From contig SCNS01000028.1 in NCBI GenBank assembly GCA_005503215.1, positions 1-64,000 on the forward strand: a stretch of 64,000 nt of DNA, written 5' to 3'. The translations under genes and the position numbers were made by a program. Below, piece after piece: positions 16,564 to 24,753 of this stretch (position 1 is the stretch's first letter; each line of letters begins with the position of its first letter). The notes under the pieces were generated by a model, which ran no database searches, was not told the origin of the DNA, and worked only from the letters and a program-made list of their open reading frames with translations. Source of the stretch: Sphingomonadaceae bacterium 3R27C6 (GTDB lineage Bacteria > Pseudomonadota > Alphaproteobacteria > Sphingomonadales > Sphingomonadaceae).

Positions 16564-16815
16564 ATCGAGGCTCCTGTCGGGGAGCGGGACCATCCCGCTC
16601 GACAGTCGCCCCGCCGGACGGGGACAGGCCGCAATCACCGCAGCGAAGCGAAGGCCCAAGCGCAGCGCCGGGACCCCTTGCGGGTTGATTGAAGGAGGCC
16701 GGTCCTCGGCCCAGGGATCAGCGGCTATTCGAGAGCGGGTGGGGCCGCTTCCGGGCCGGAGACATGGCGCTGATCGAGCGTCGGTTTGCAGGATTACGCG
16801 TCGATGACGGAAATC

Positions 16816-17235
16816 TCATCTGCTCCAGGGATCGACGATCTCGATACCGCAATGTTCGAAATCCCGGCTGTTTCGCGTCGCCAGAATAGCTCCCCGCGAA
16901 CGGGCGATCGCGGCGATCTGGGCGTCAAACTGGCTTATCGGGCGCCCCATGCCACGGCGTGCCGCTGCGATTTCGGCAAATGCCGTCGCTGCGTCGCCGT
17001 CGAATGCCAGGAGGCGACCGGAAAAATCCTCGGAGAACATCAAGAGTGCGGCGGCTGCCAGTTCGTCGCGCCGCCGACCTTTGTCAAGAATTGCGATACC
17101 GTAGAGAATTTCCGCCTGGGTGACCGTCGTCACGAAGAGCGACGAAGCAGCTTGCCGCCCGATCCAGTCGAGAACCCGCGGCTCAGGCGCGGCCCGCAAG
17201 ACTTCGGATAATATATTGGTGTCGAGGAGGATCAT
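16816..17235 (-). CDS. PIN-domain toxin (VapC/FitB type)
   Basis: A 139-residue PIN-domain endoribonuclease, the toxin of a type II toxin-antitoxin module. The first acidic residue is in MILLDTNILSE, the glutamate in TQAEILYGI, and the later aspartates in FDAQIAAIA and RNSRDFE. The length is normal for FitB/VapC (135-145). The ATG overlaps the antitoxin stop by four bases. In a conjugative element such a pair usually stabilises carriage. Expression is probably repressed by the complex binding the dyad at 17505-17531. Confidence 0.9.
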   Translation of the reverse strand: MILLDTNILSEVLRAAPEPRVLDWIGRQAASSLFVTTVTQAEILYGIAILDKGRRRDELAAAALLMFSEDFSGRLLAFDGDAATAFAEIAAARRGMGRPISQFDAQIAAIARSRGAILATRNSRDFEHCGIEIVDPWSR

Positions 17236-17477
17236 GAGAGATCGATGGGCTCGCGCGTGTCCTCGCGTGGCGCAATGTCGAGTTCGATGCCGCCGAGCGG
17301 CGCGAAGCGCGCGCGAATGGCCGCCGCGAGATTGCCCATCGGCGCATCGTCGGTAGAAAGCGCCGAGCGGAGGATGTCGCGCACCTCTTCTTCCATCGAA
17401 CGGCCATGCGCTGCCGCCTGCAGCCGCAGCCGGCGCTTCAGCGCGTCGTCGATGCCCCTGATCGTCATGCTGCCCAT
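17232..17477 (-). CDS. FitA/VapB-type ribbon-helix-helix antitoxin
   Basis: An 81-residue antitoxin with the FitA-type N-terminus MTIRGIDDALKRRLRLQAA and the following GRSMEEEVRDILRSAL, a ribbon-helix-helix DNA-binding domain; the C-terminal 30 residues would bind the toxin. The ATG at 17477 has an AAGGAGAC ribosome binding site at a good distance; a second ATG lies three codons downstream. It overlaps the toxin gene as ATGA. Confidence 0.88.
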   Translation of the reverse strand: MGSMTIRGIDDALKRRLRLQAAAHGRSMEEEVRDILRSALSTDDAPMGNLAAAIRARFAPLGGIELDIAPREDTREPIDLS

Positions 17478-17504
17478 GTCGCGTCTCCTTGAGCGTAGAT
17501 ATTA

Positions 17505-17531
17505 GTCATTGACTGCAAAACAATCAATGAC
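17505..17531. promoter_or_regulatory. Dyad operator of the toxin-antitoxin operon
   Basis: GTCATTGA (17505-17512) and TCAATGAC (17524-17531) are a perfect 8-bp inverted repeat with an 11-bp spacer, 27 bp upstream of the antitoxin ATG. TGACTGCAAA also occurs twice as a direct repeat (17510 and 17528). FitA/VapB antitoxins are known to bind such dyads for autoregulation, so this is the expected operator. Confidence 0.65.
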
Positions 17532-17577
17532 TGCAAAGGAAAGTGCGGCCCCGCTCGAAGGCGGAGCCGCAATGCTG

Positions 17578-17904
17578 TCAGTTGCCGGGGGCGTTCCAGA
17601 TCAGCACCTTCTTCGAGGGATCGTCGCCCGGCGCGTTCGCGACATTGCAGAAGATCTCGCCGAGTTCGGGGGCCGACAGCGACACCGAGATATATTCGGC
17701 GCCGGTCGAGCGCGCGGTTTTCGTCCAGCCGCCGCCGAGTTCGAAGCCGTTCCGGCGGCTGACCACGCGGAAGTCGGGCTCGCTTTCCTTCATCTTGCGG
17801 CCGTTCGGAACGATCGCGATCGGCACGGTGACCATCAAGGTCGCGAGCGTGCCCTCGTAGCTTCCGTCGTCCTTGAGGGTCAGATTTCCAATGGTGGTAC
17901 CCAT
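17578..17904 (-). CDS. DUF736 family protein
   Basis: A 108-residue DUF736 protein starting MGTTIGNLTLKDDGSYEGTL; it also shows the F-E-L-G-G-G-W-T-K-T and Y-I-S-V-S-L pattern of the family. The ATG at 17904 has an AAGGAGACTGAAC ribosome binding site, which excludes the in-frame upstream ATG at 17934. It is the rightmost gene that clearly belongs to the element. The function is unknown. Confidence 0.85.
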   Translation of the reverse strand: MGTTIGNLTLKDDGSYEGTLATLMVTVPIAIVPNGRKMKESEPDFRVVSRRNGFELGGGWTKTARSTGAEYISVSLSAPELGEIFCNVANAPGDDPSKKVLIWNAPGN

Positions 17905-18318
17905 GTTCAGTCTCCTTTGATGCTCGGGGACCATCCCCGATGGCGCCAGAAGGAGGGGCCGTGAGCATTAGGCGAGCCGAGCCCCGCAATCAGGCAGCCA
18001 ATGCGGGAAAGGTCCCATGCAACGGGAGACAATGGGCCTCAGCGGAATCATGACTCCGGACGCGAAAGCCAGGCTCGCGGCCGTCGCGATTGCCCCGCTC
18101 CGCGCTCCGTTGCCGCATCCCGGCGCAAGGGCCCGAACCTTCAGTATGCCCCGCCGCCGGCTCGTACCTCCCTCCGGCCGGCGGCGCCCCCGGCACCCTC
18201 GCTTTCCGGTCTTTCATCCACAGCGATGACACCGCTTCGCCGCAGCGCGCCTTGACGAACAGCGGGCAATGAGAACAAAGAAGGAACATAAGACCAGCTT
18301 ACCGAGTTATCCGCACCT
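17905..18318. other. Intergenic region between the element and the mutasome genes
   Basis: A 414-bp stretch with no convincing gene. A reading frame on the minus strand (17990-18289) lacks a ribosome binding site and any family character. The right end holds the LexA box and promoter for imuA. If the conjugative element ends before the mutasome, its right border could lie here, but no direct repeat or tRNA fragment is visible. Confidence 0.4.
18273..18287. promoter_or_regulatory. LexA (SOS) box upstream of imuA
   Basis: GAAC-AAAGAAG-GAAC matches exactly the alphaproteobacterial LexA operator (GAAC-N7-GAAC direct repeat) and ends 31 bp before the imuA ATG. imuA-imuB-dnaE2 cassettes are known LexA targets. 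Confidence 0.85.
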
Positions 18319-19050
18319 ATGCGCCAGTCCGTCGTTCTTGAAGATATTCGCGCCAAAATTGCGCAAATCGAAGGCGTTGGCGCGCGTCATGACGTCATTC
18401 CGTTCGGGATCGATGATCTCGACTCGCGAATCCCGGCACGCGGAATCGCGACGGGCGCGCTCCACGAGCTCGCCGGCAGCCCCGAACTGGCCGACGATGC
18501 GAGCGCCACGATCTTCCTCGCCGGCATCCTCGCGCGGAGCGACGGCCCGGTTTTCTGGTGCCTGCGCTGGCGCGATCTCTTCGCCCCCGCGCTTCATCTA
18601 GCCGGACTGCATCCCGACCGGCTCATTCATGTCGAAGCGGGCAGCGACACCAACGTCCTCCTCGCGATGGAGGAGTGCCTCCGCCATCCGGGGCTCGCCG
18701 GGGTCGTCGGCGAGGTCAAGAAGTACAGCACCACCGCGTCGAAGCGGCTGCAGCTCGCCGCCGAAGCCTCGGGCGTCCCCGCCTTCATCTTCCGCCGGGC
18801 CTGCAAGGCCGGCGAGCCTGCCGAAGGCAGCGCCGCTTTGACCCGCTGGCGCATCACCGCGAGTCCGACCGAGGATCTCGGCATCCCCGCGATCGGACGC
18901 GCGCGCTGGCGCGTCGCGCTCGAGCGCGCGCGCGGGGGCAATCCCTACAACTGGATCGTGGAGGGCTGCGATGCGACGGGTCGTATCGCTCTTCCTGCCG
19001 CACTGGTCGACCGACCGGCTGCGCAGGAAGATGCGCAAGCCGCAGCCTGA
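18319..19050 (+). CDS. imuA: ImuA, mutasome accessory protein (SulA/RecA-like)
   Basis: ImuA is the RecA-like accessory protein of the ImuA-ImuB-DnaE2 translesion mutasome. The 243-residue product has the typical pattern: IPFGIDDLDSRIPARGIATG near the N-terminus (up to about residue 47), LHELAG, FWCLRWRDLFAPALHLAGL and the conserved HPDRLIHVEAG. It lacks a full Walker A motif, as usual. A LexA box precedes it, and imuB starts inside its 3' end (80-bp overlap), so the genes are co-expressed in the SOS response. Confidence 0.9.
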   Translation: MRQSVVLEDIRAKIAQIEGVGARHDVIPFGIDDLDSRIPARGIATGALHELAGSPELADDASATIFLAGILARSDGPVFWCLRWRDLFAPALHLAGLHPDRLIHVEAGSDTNVLLAMEECLRHPGLAGVVGEVKKYSTTASKRLQLAAEASGVPAFIFRRACKAGEPAEGSAALTRWRITASPTEDLGIPAIGRARWRVALERARGGNPYNWIVEGCDATGRIALPAALVDRPAAQEDAQAAA

Positions 19051-20518
19051 CGGCAGCGCCCCGCCCCGCCCGCTCGTTACCGCGATTCCCGACCATGGCC
19101 GGCGTATCGTCGCGGCGACGTGCCGCGAGGCGCAAATGCTTGGCATCCAGACAGGCATGACGATCACGAAAGCGCGGGCTTTCGCGCCCGAGCTGGATGT
19201 CGTCGACGCCGAGCCCGAGGCTGATCTCGACGGGTTGCGTCGCCTCGCCCTCTGGGCAGGTGCACGCTATTCGCCGGTTGTCGCGCCTGATCCGCCCGAC
19301 GGGCTCTGGCTCGACATCACGGGCTGCGCGGCCATCTTCAGCAGCGAGCGAGCCTTGCTCAAGGATCTTCACCGCCGCGTCGCGGCCTTCGGTCTCAGCC
19401 TGCAAATTGCGGTCGCGGACACGGCCGGCTGCGCGCATGCGGCCGCCCGCCATGTCCCCGCCGGGCGGCCTGTCACGGTTGAACCCGGAGCGCACCGTAA
19501 GGCGATCGCGCTCCTACCCGTCTCAGCGCTCCGCCTGCCGTCCGCCGATGTCGAAGGCCTTCGCAAATTGGGCTTCGAGCGGATCGAGCAGCTGATCGGG
19601 AGCCCACGCGGTCCGCTCGCGAAACGGTTCGGGCGCGAACTGCATCGCCGGCTCGACCAGGCACTCGGCACGCTGCCGGAGCCGATCGAACCGCTCTTCC
19701 CCGAAGAGCTGCCGCAGGCGAGGCGCGGCTTCATGGAGCCGCTCGCGACGGCGGACGCCTTGGCGCAGGTGATCGGCGACCTTGCGCACGATATCGCGGG
19801 CCAGCTCAACCGCGCGGGAACGGGCGCGCGGCGCCTCGACTGCTATTTCCACCGCGTCGACGGGCAGACGCAGGCCATCCGTGTCGGAACCGCCTCGCCC
19901 TCGCGCGATCCCCGGCATCTTGCGAAGCTGCTCGCCGCGCGGATCGAGAGCATCGATCCCGGTCTCGGGATCGAGGCGATGACCCTCGTCGCCGCGCTCG
20001 CCGAGCGGCAGCCAGGGAGCCAGGCCGACGCGCTCGAAAATATCGGACGGCGCGGACCCGATCTTCCCGCGCTGGTCGACACGCTCGCCAATCGCTTCGG
20101 GCAGCGCGCGCTCCAGCGCGCGGCGCCGCGACCGAGCGCGATGCCCGAGCGCTCGGTTGCTGCCCTCCCCGCGCTCGCGCCCGAGACAGGCGAGAGCTGG
20201 AGCGACTGGCCGCGGCCGTCGCGCATGCTAGCGCGGCCCGAACCAGTCGATGTCGTCGCCTTGCTCCCCGACGATGCGCCGCGCCTCTTCATCTGGCGCC
20301 GTAAACGCTACCGGGTCACCCAAGGCGATGGACCCGAGCGGCTCCAAGGCGAATGGTGGCGCGAGGGCGGGATCGAAGGCGAAACCCACCTCACCGTCCG
20401 CGACTATTATCAGGTCGAGACCGAGACGGGCGGCCGTTACTGGCTCTTCCGCCTCGGCGACGGGGTCAATCCCGCAACCGGTTCGATGCGCTGGTTTATT
20501 CACGGAGCATTCGCTTGA
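18971..20518 (+). CDS. imuB: ImuB, catalytically inactive Y-family polymerase-like protein
   Basis: ImuB is a DinB/UmuC-fold protein without polymerase activity that bridges the beta clamp and DnaE2. The 515-residue product starts MRRVVSLFLPHWSTDRLRRK. It shows Y-family features such as DGLWLDITGCAAIF, LQIAVADTAGCAHAAAR and GRPVTVEPG, but the early catalytic acidic residues of active Y-family enzymes are absent (LFLPHWSTD). The length is normal. It overlaps imuA by 80 bp, and dnaE2 starts 95 bp after it. Confidence 0.92.
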   Translation: MRRVVSLFLPHWSTDRLRRKMRKPQPDGSAPPRPLVTAIPDHGRRIVAATCREAQMLGIQTGMTITKARAFAPELDVVDAEPEADLDGLRRLALWAGARYSPVVAPDPPDGLWLDITGCAAIFSSERALLKDLHRRVAAFGLSLQIAVADTAGCAHAAARHVPAGRPVTVEPGAHRKAIALLPVSALRLPSADVEGLRKLGFERIEQLIGSPRGPLAKRFGRELHRRLDQALGTLPEPIEPLFPEELPQARRGFMEPLATADALAQVIGDLAHDIAGQLNRAGTGARRLDCYFHRVDGQTQAIRVGTASPSRDPRHLAKLLAARIESIDPGLGIEAMTLVAALAERQPGSQADALENIGRRGPDLPALVDTLANRFGQRALQRAAPRPSAMPERSVAALPALAPETGESWSDWPRPSRMLARPEPVDVVALLPDDAPRLFIWRRKRYRVTQGDGPERLQGEWWREGGIEGETHLTVRDYYQVETETGGRYWLFRLGDGVNPATGSMRWFIHGAFA

Positions 20519-20591
20519 GAATGCGACCGGTAGCGAACCGCATTCGCTTGAGACTGCCACCGGTGTTTAACTGCATTTGCGTGATGCGGCC
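20507..20591. repeat. Two and a half copies of a 33-bp tandem repeat
   Basis: Units start at 20507, 20540 and 20573, exactly 33 bp apart. Each begins GCATT(C/T)GC; the first two share GCATTCGCTTGAGA, then a diverged ACCGGT-containing half. The first unit covers the imuB stop codon and the third reaches into the leader of dnaE2. It looks like a recent small duplication between imuB and dnaE2. Confidence 0.7.
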
Positions 20592-20612
20592 ATCAAGCAG
20601 CGTTGCTTTCGC

Positions 20613-23600
20613 ATGACCGATGACGGGGCGGCCTATATCGAGCTGCAGGTCACGACGCATTTCAGCTTCCTGCGCGGGGCCTCGTCGCCCGAGGAGCTCT
20701 TCACCGCCGCTGCCATGCTCGGACTGCCCGCGCTCGGCGTCGCCGACCGGCACAGCGTCGCCGGGATCGTGCGCGCGTGGGACGCCGAGAAGGTTACCGG
20801 CGTTCGCGCGTTGACCGGCACGCGCCTCAATCTTGCCGATGGCACGGCACTTCTCGTCTATCCAACCGACAAGATGGCCTATGGGCGGATGTGCCGGCTG
20901 CTCAGCGTCGGAAAGACGCGCGCCGGCAAGGGCGCCTGCCATCTCGACTGGCCCGATCTCGAGGACTGGAACGAGGGTCTGCTTGCGATCCTGCTTCCCG
21001 ACCGCGCCGATGGCGCAGCCGAGGCGGCGATCGCCCGCGCCAGTCGCATCTTCGGCGATCGCCTCTATCTCGCACTCACGATCCGGCGCCGCCCCGGCGA
21101 CGCGATCAGGCTGCGCGATCTCGCAGCCTTGGCCGCCAAAGCGAAAGTGCCGACGCTCGCAACGGGCGACGTCCTCTATCACATGCCCGACCGGCGCCTG
21201 CTGCAGGATGTCGTCACCTGCATCCGGGAGAAATGCACGATCGACGAGCTTGGTGATCGCCGCGAGCGCTTCGCCGACCGCCACATCAAGACGGCGGCCG
21301 AGATGGAGCGCCTGTTCCGCCGCTACCTCAAGGACAGCTCGCCGGTCGCCCGCACGGTCGATTTCGCGGCGCGCTGCACCTTCAGTCTCGAAGAACTGCG
21401 TTACCAATATCCCGACGAGATCCAGGTTCCTGGACGCACCCCGCAGGAGGAGCTTGAGCGGCTGACATGGGAGAAGGCTCCCGTCCGCTACCCCGAAGGC
21501 GTCAGCACCGAGGTCCGCACTCAGCTCGAGCATGAGCTGCGATTGATCGGAGAACTCGATTACGCCCCCTATTTCCTGACGGTTCACTCGATCGTCGCCG
21601 AAGCCCGCCGCCGCGAGATTCTCTGCCAAGGCCGCGGCAGCGCGGCGAACAGCGCGGTCTGTTACGTCCTTGGTATCACTTCGATCGATCCGGTGCGGTC
21701 CGAACTCCTGTTCGAACGCTTCGTCAGCGCCGAGCGCCGGGAGCCGCCCGATATCGATGTCGACTTCGAGCATGAGCGGCGCGAGGAAATCATCCAGTGG
21801 ATCTACGAGACCTATGGCCGGACCCGCAGCGCGCTGACCGCAGTCGTCACGCGTTATCGTTCGCGCGGCGCCGTCCGCGAAGTCGGCAAGGCGCTCGGGC
21901 TTAGCGAAGACATCACCGCGGGGCTCGCCGGCGCGGTCTGGGGTTACAGCCGCGAGGGCGTCGAGGAAAAGCATGCCGAAGCGCTGAACCTCGACCTCGG
22001 GGACAAGCGCCTCGCGCTGACGCTCGAGCTCGCGCGCACGCTCATCAACACGCCCCGCCACCTTTCGCAGCACCCCGGCGGCTTCGTGCTGACGCGCGAC
22101 CGGCTAGACGAACTCGTGCCAATCGAGCCCGCCGCGATGGAAGACCGGCAGGTCATCGAATGGGACAAGGACGACATCGACGCCCTCGGTTTCATGAAGG
22201 TCGACATCCTTGCTTTGGGGATGCTGAGCTGCATGCGCCGTGCCTTCGAATTCCTGCACGATCACAAAGGACTGAAGCACGATCTTTCCACCATTCCTGC
22301 GGAAGATCCCGCGACCTATGCGATGATCCGCAAAGCCGACACGCTGGGCGTTTTCCAGATCGAGAGCCGCGCCCAGATGGCGTCGATCCCGCTCATGGCG
22401 CCGCGCACCTTCTACGATCTCGTCATTCAGGTCGCGATCGTCCGGCCGGGCCCGATCCAGGGCGACATGGTCCATCCCTATCGCCGCCGCCGAAACGGAC
22501 AGGAGGAGGTGACTTACCCGACCCCCGAACTCAGGCGCGTGCTTGAGAAGACGCTGGGGGTCCCGCTCTTCCAGGAGCAGGCGATGCGCGTCGCGATCGA
22601 ATGCGCCGGCTTCACCCCGAGCGAGGCCGATCTCCTCCGCCGCGCGATGGCGACCTTCAAACTCACCGGCGGGGTCAGCCATTTCCGCGACAAGCTGATC
22701 GATGGCATGGTCGGCCGCGGCTACGACCGCGAGTTTGCCGAAAAGACCTTCAAGCAGATCGAGGGTTTCGGCTCCTACGGCTTTCCCGAAAGCCACGCCG
22801 CGAGCTTCGCGCTCATCGCCTATGCCTCGTCGTGGATGAAATGCCATCATCCCGACGCATTCTGCGCCGCGCTGCTCAACGCCCAGCCGATGGGTTTTTA
22901 CGCGCCCGCGCAGATCGTCCGCGATGCCCGCAATCATGGCGTCGAGATCAGGCCCATCGATGTCAATCACAGCCGCTGGGACTGCACACTCGAAGAAGCG
23001 GCCAACGGCAAATATCATGCGGTGCGCCTGGGTCTGCGCATGGTCCGCGGTCTCGCCAATGAGGATGGCGCCGCGGTCGCCACGGCCCGTGCCGGCGAGC
23101 CCTATAGCAGCGCCGAGGAAATCCAGCGCCGCGCCGGGGTCGGGCGCGGCGCGCTCGACCGGATCGGCGACGCGGACGGCTTCGCCTCGCTCGGAAGCTC
23201 GCGCCGGGAAGGGCTATGGGAAGTGAAGGGCCTCGGACCTGCCGCCCTTCCCCTCTTTCAGGCTGCCGACGAACGCGCCGGACGTCTCCAGCGCGAAGCG
23301 CTGGAACCCGAAACGCTGCTCGCGCCGATGGGCGAAGGCGCCGAGGTCGTCGAGGACTATAGAGCGTCCGGTCTGTCACTCAGGGCCCATCCCCTCGCCT
23401 TCCTGCGCGACGAGCTTCGCTCGCGAAAGATCATCACGTGCCGGGAGCTTCACGGCATCAAGGACGGCCGCTGGGTCAACCTCGCCGGGGTCGTTCTCGT
23501 CCGCCAGAAGCCGGGCTCGGCAAAGGGCGTCATGTTCATCACCCTCGAAGACGAGACCGAGGTCGCGAACCTCGTCGTGTGGACCAATGTCTTCGAGAAA

Positions 23601-23933
23601 TATCGCCCCGTGGTCCTCGGCGCCGCGATGATGGGTGTGCGCGGTCAGGTTCAGCGCGAGGGCGAGGTCATCCATATCGTCGCGCAAAGGCTCGACGACC
23701 TCTCCCCGCTGCTCGCGAGCGTCGGGCAGCGCAAGGACATCGCCGATATCTACAAGGTAGGCCGCGCCGACGTCGTCAAGAGCCCCGTGGGTCCCGACCC
23801 GCGCGATCCGGAGACGAAGCCGCTCGGCCGCAATCCGCGCGACATCTATATTCCCGACCTCCGCCTCGGGTCCGGTATCATTCCCGGCCAACCCACCGAG
23901 GGCATCAAGATCAAGCCACGGGATTTCCGTTAG
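20613..23933 (+). CDS. dnaE2: Error-prone DNA polymerase DnaE2 (ImuC)
   Basis: DnaE2 is the C-family polymerase that performs damage-induced mutagenesis together with ImuA and ImuB. The 1106-residue product starts with the PHP region (YIELQVTTHFSFLRGASSPE), then has the polymerase core with the catalytic aspartates in PDIDVDFEHERREEI near residue 380 and GRGSAANSAVCYVLGI just before. The C-terminus (GVVLVRQKPGSAKGVMFITL) is an OB fold. I chose the ATG at 20613; upstream codons fall in the 33-bp repeat. Length and motifs are complete, so it should be functional. Confidence 0.95.
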   Translation: MTDDGAAYIELQVTTHFSFLRGASSPEELFTAAAMLGLPALGVADRHSVAGIVRAWDAEKVTGVRALTGTRLNLADGTALLVYPTDKMAYGRMCRLLSVGKTRAGKGACHLDWPDLEDWNEGLLAILLPDRADGAAEAAIARASRIFGDRLYLALTIRRRPGDAIRLRDLAALAAKAKVPTLATGDVLYHMPDRRLLQDVVTCIREKCTIDELGDRRERFADRHIKTAAEMERLFRRYLKDSSPVARTVDFAARCTFSLEELRYQYPDEIQVPGRTPQEELERLTWEKAPVRYPEGVSTEVRTQLEHELRLIGELDYAPYFLTVHSIVAEARRREILCQGRGSAANSAVCYVLGITSIDPVRSELLFERFVSAERREPPDIDVDFEHERREEIIQWIYETYGRTRSALTAVVTRYRSRGAVREVGKALGLSEDITAGLAGAVWGYSREGVEEKHAEALNLDLGDKRLALTLELARTLINTPRHLSQHPGGFVLTRDRLDELVPIEPAAMEDRQVIEWDKDDIDALGFMKVDILALGMLSCMRRAFEFLHDHKGLKHDLSTIPAEDPATYAMIRKADTLGVFQIESRAQMASIPLMAPRTFYDLVIQVAIVRPGPIQGDMVHPYRRRRNGQEEVTYPTPELRRVLEKTLGVPLFQEQAMRVAIECAGFTPSEADLLRRAMATFKLTGGVSHFRDKLIDGMVGRGYDREFAEKTFKQIEGFGSYGFPESHAASFALIAYASSWMKCHHPDAFCAALLNAQPMGFYAPAQIVRDARNHGVEIRPIDVNHSRWDCTLEEAANGKYHAVRLGLRMVRGLANEDGAAVATARAGEPYSSAEEIQRRAGVGRGALDRIGDADGFASLGSSRREGLWEVKGLGPAALPLFQAADERAGRLQREALEPETLLAPMGEGAEVVEDYRASGLSLRAHPLAFLRDELRSRKIITCRELHGIKDGRWVNLAGVVLVRQKPGSAKGVMFITLEDETEVANLVVWTNVFEKYRPVVLGAAMMGVRGQVQREGEVIHIVAQRLDDLSPLLASVGQRKDIADIYKVGRADVVKSPVGPDPRDPETKPLGRNPRDIYIPDLRLGSGIIPGQPTEGIKIKPRDFR

Positions 23934-24044
23934 CTTTCAAATGGCAGGCGGCGGAACTCGACATGGTTTCAGGGGTCTAGATCATGAGGGGGGGCCAGCG
24001 CATGCCCCGCCAAGGTTGGCACGCAACCAAATGGAGTGATGCCG

Positions 24045-24488
24045 ATGAACCGCCTGATGATCCTTCCCCTCGCAGCCGCAACCGCCATGGTAAGTGCCTG
24101 CGCCTCCACGGGCAGCAGCTACGCCTATGACGACGGCGGCTATGGCTATTATGATCGTGCCTATTACGACCAATATGGCCGCTACGACTATGACCGCCCC
24201 GATCCGCGCTACAGCGGCTATTATGCGGAGAATTACTATCGCAACGACCGACGCTATCGCGAACGCCGCCTCAACGACAACGACCGGATCTATCGCGGCC
24301 GCGACAATAAATATTACTGCCGCCGAAACGACGGGTCGACCGGACTGATCGTCGGCGGGATCGCCGGCGGCGTGCTCGGTAACGTCATCGCCGACGGCAG
24401 GTCGGAAACGCTGGGCACCGTGATCGGTGCCATCGGCGGCGCAGCCGTCGGGCGCGAAATCGATCGCAGCAATGTGCGCTGCCGATAG
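24045..24488 (+). CDS. Glycine-zipper outer-membrane lipoprotein-like protein
   Basis: A 147-residue envelope protein. It has a lipoprotein signal (MNRLMILPLAAATAMVSACA), then a tyrosine- and aspartate-rich region (about 25-95) and a C-terminal glycine-zipper 2TM motif (GLIVGGIAGGVLGNVIA and a second GGAAVG run). I chose the ATG at 24045, eight bases after a GGAG sequence; GTG 24036 and ATG 24039 are in frame but too close to it. Proteins like this are small surface lipoproteins of the RcnB/YMGG type; no enzymatic role is expected. Confidence 0.7.
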   Translation: MNRLMILPLAAATAMVSACASTGSSYAYDDGGYGYYDRAYYDQYGRYDYDRPDPRYSGYYAENYYRNDRRYRERRLNDNDRIYRGRDNKYYCRRNDGSTGLIVGGIAGGVLGNVIADGRSETLGTVIGAIGGAAVGREIDRSNVRCR

Positions 24489-24575
24489 TCGCAAAATAAT
24501 CGACGGCCGTTGGAACGATCTGGCGGTCAGCGCGTATCTACTTTGCAAGCTCGGGTCTCAGGACCCGACTTCAGG

Positions 24576-24616
24576 AAAGCCCCGCAGCCTTGTGCAGCGG
24601 GGCTTTACCTTTTTGG
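24576..24616 (+). terminator. Rho-independent terminator
   Basis: AAAGCCCCGC (24576-24585) pairs with GCGGGGCTTT (24597-24606) over 10 bp, followed by ACCTTTTT. It lies about 90 bp after the glycine-zipper gene. A smaller stem (TCGGGTC/GACCCGA, 24551-24568) sits just before it. Confidence 0.75.
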
Positions 24617-24753
24617 GCGTCGGATGCGCCCCACTTCCAACTTTGTTAACGCTCGGGGTCTAGGCTGAGCGTGCGGGATTTCAGGAGGTTCGGCCGTCCG
24701 CAGGTGGAACCGGTCCTCCCGGTGGGCGGTAATTCTCGGCAAGGAGCTGAGCG

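Noticed and set aside
1..18000. Attachment sites, integrase or tRNA marking the ICE ends
   Set aside because: I looked for an integrase, direct repeats and tRNA-like sequence and saw none; the ends must lie outside the window or are not recognisable by eye.
17990..18289. A 99-codon frame on the minus strand upstream of imuA
   Set aside because: No ribosome binding site, cysteine- and arginine-rich shadow composition, and it covers the imuA promoter.
20507..20591. Short regular repeats that could be taken for a CRISPR array
   Set aside because: Units are adjacent with no spacers, only two and a half copies exist, and no cas gene is near.
24706..24730. GGAAC-N16-CGGT as an EcfG promoter of the diguanylate cyclase gene
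   Set aside because: One mismatch in a four-base -10 element is too weak to call.
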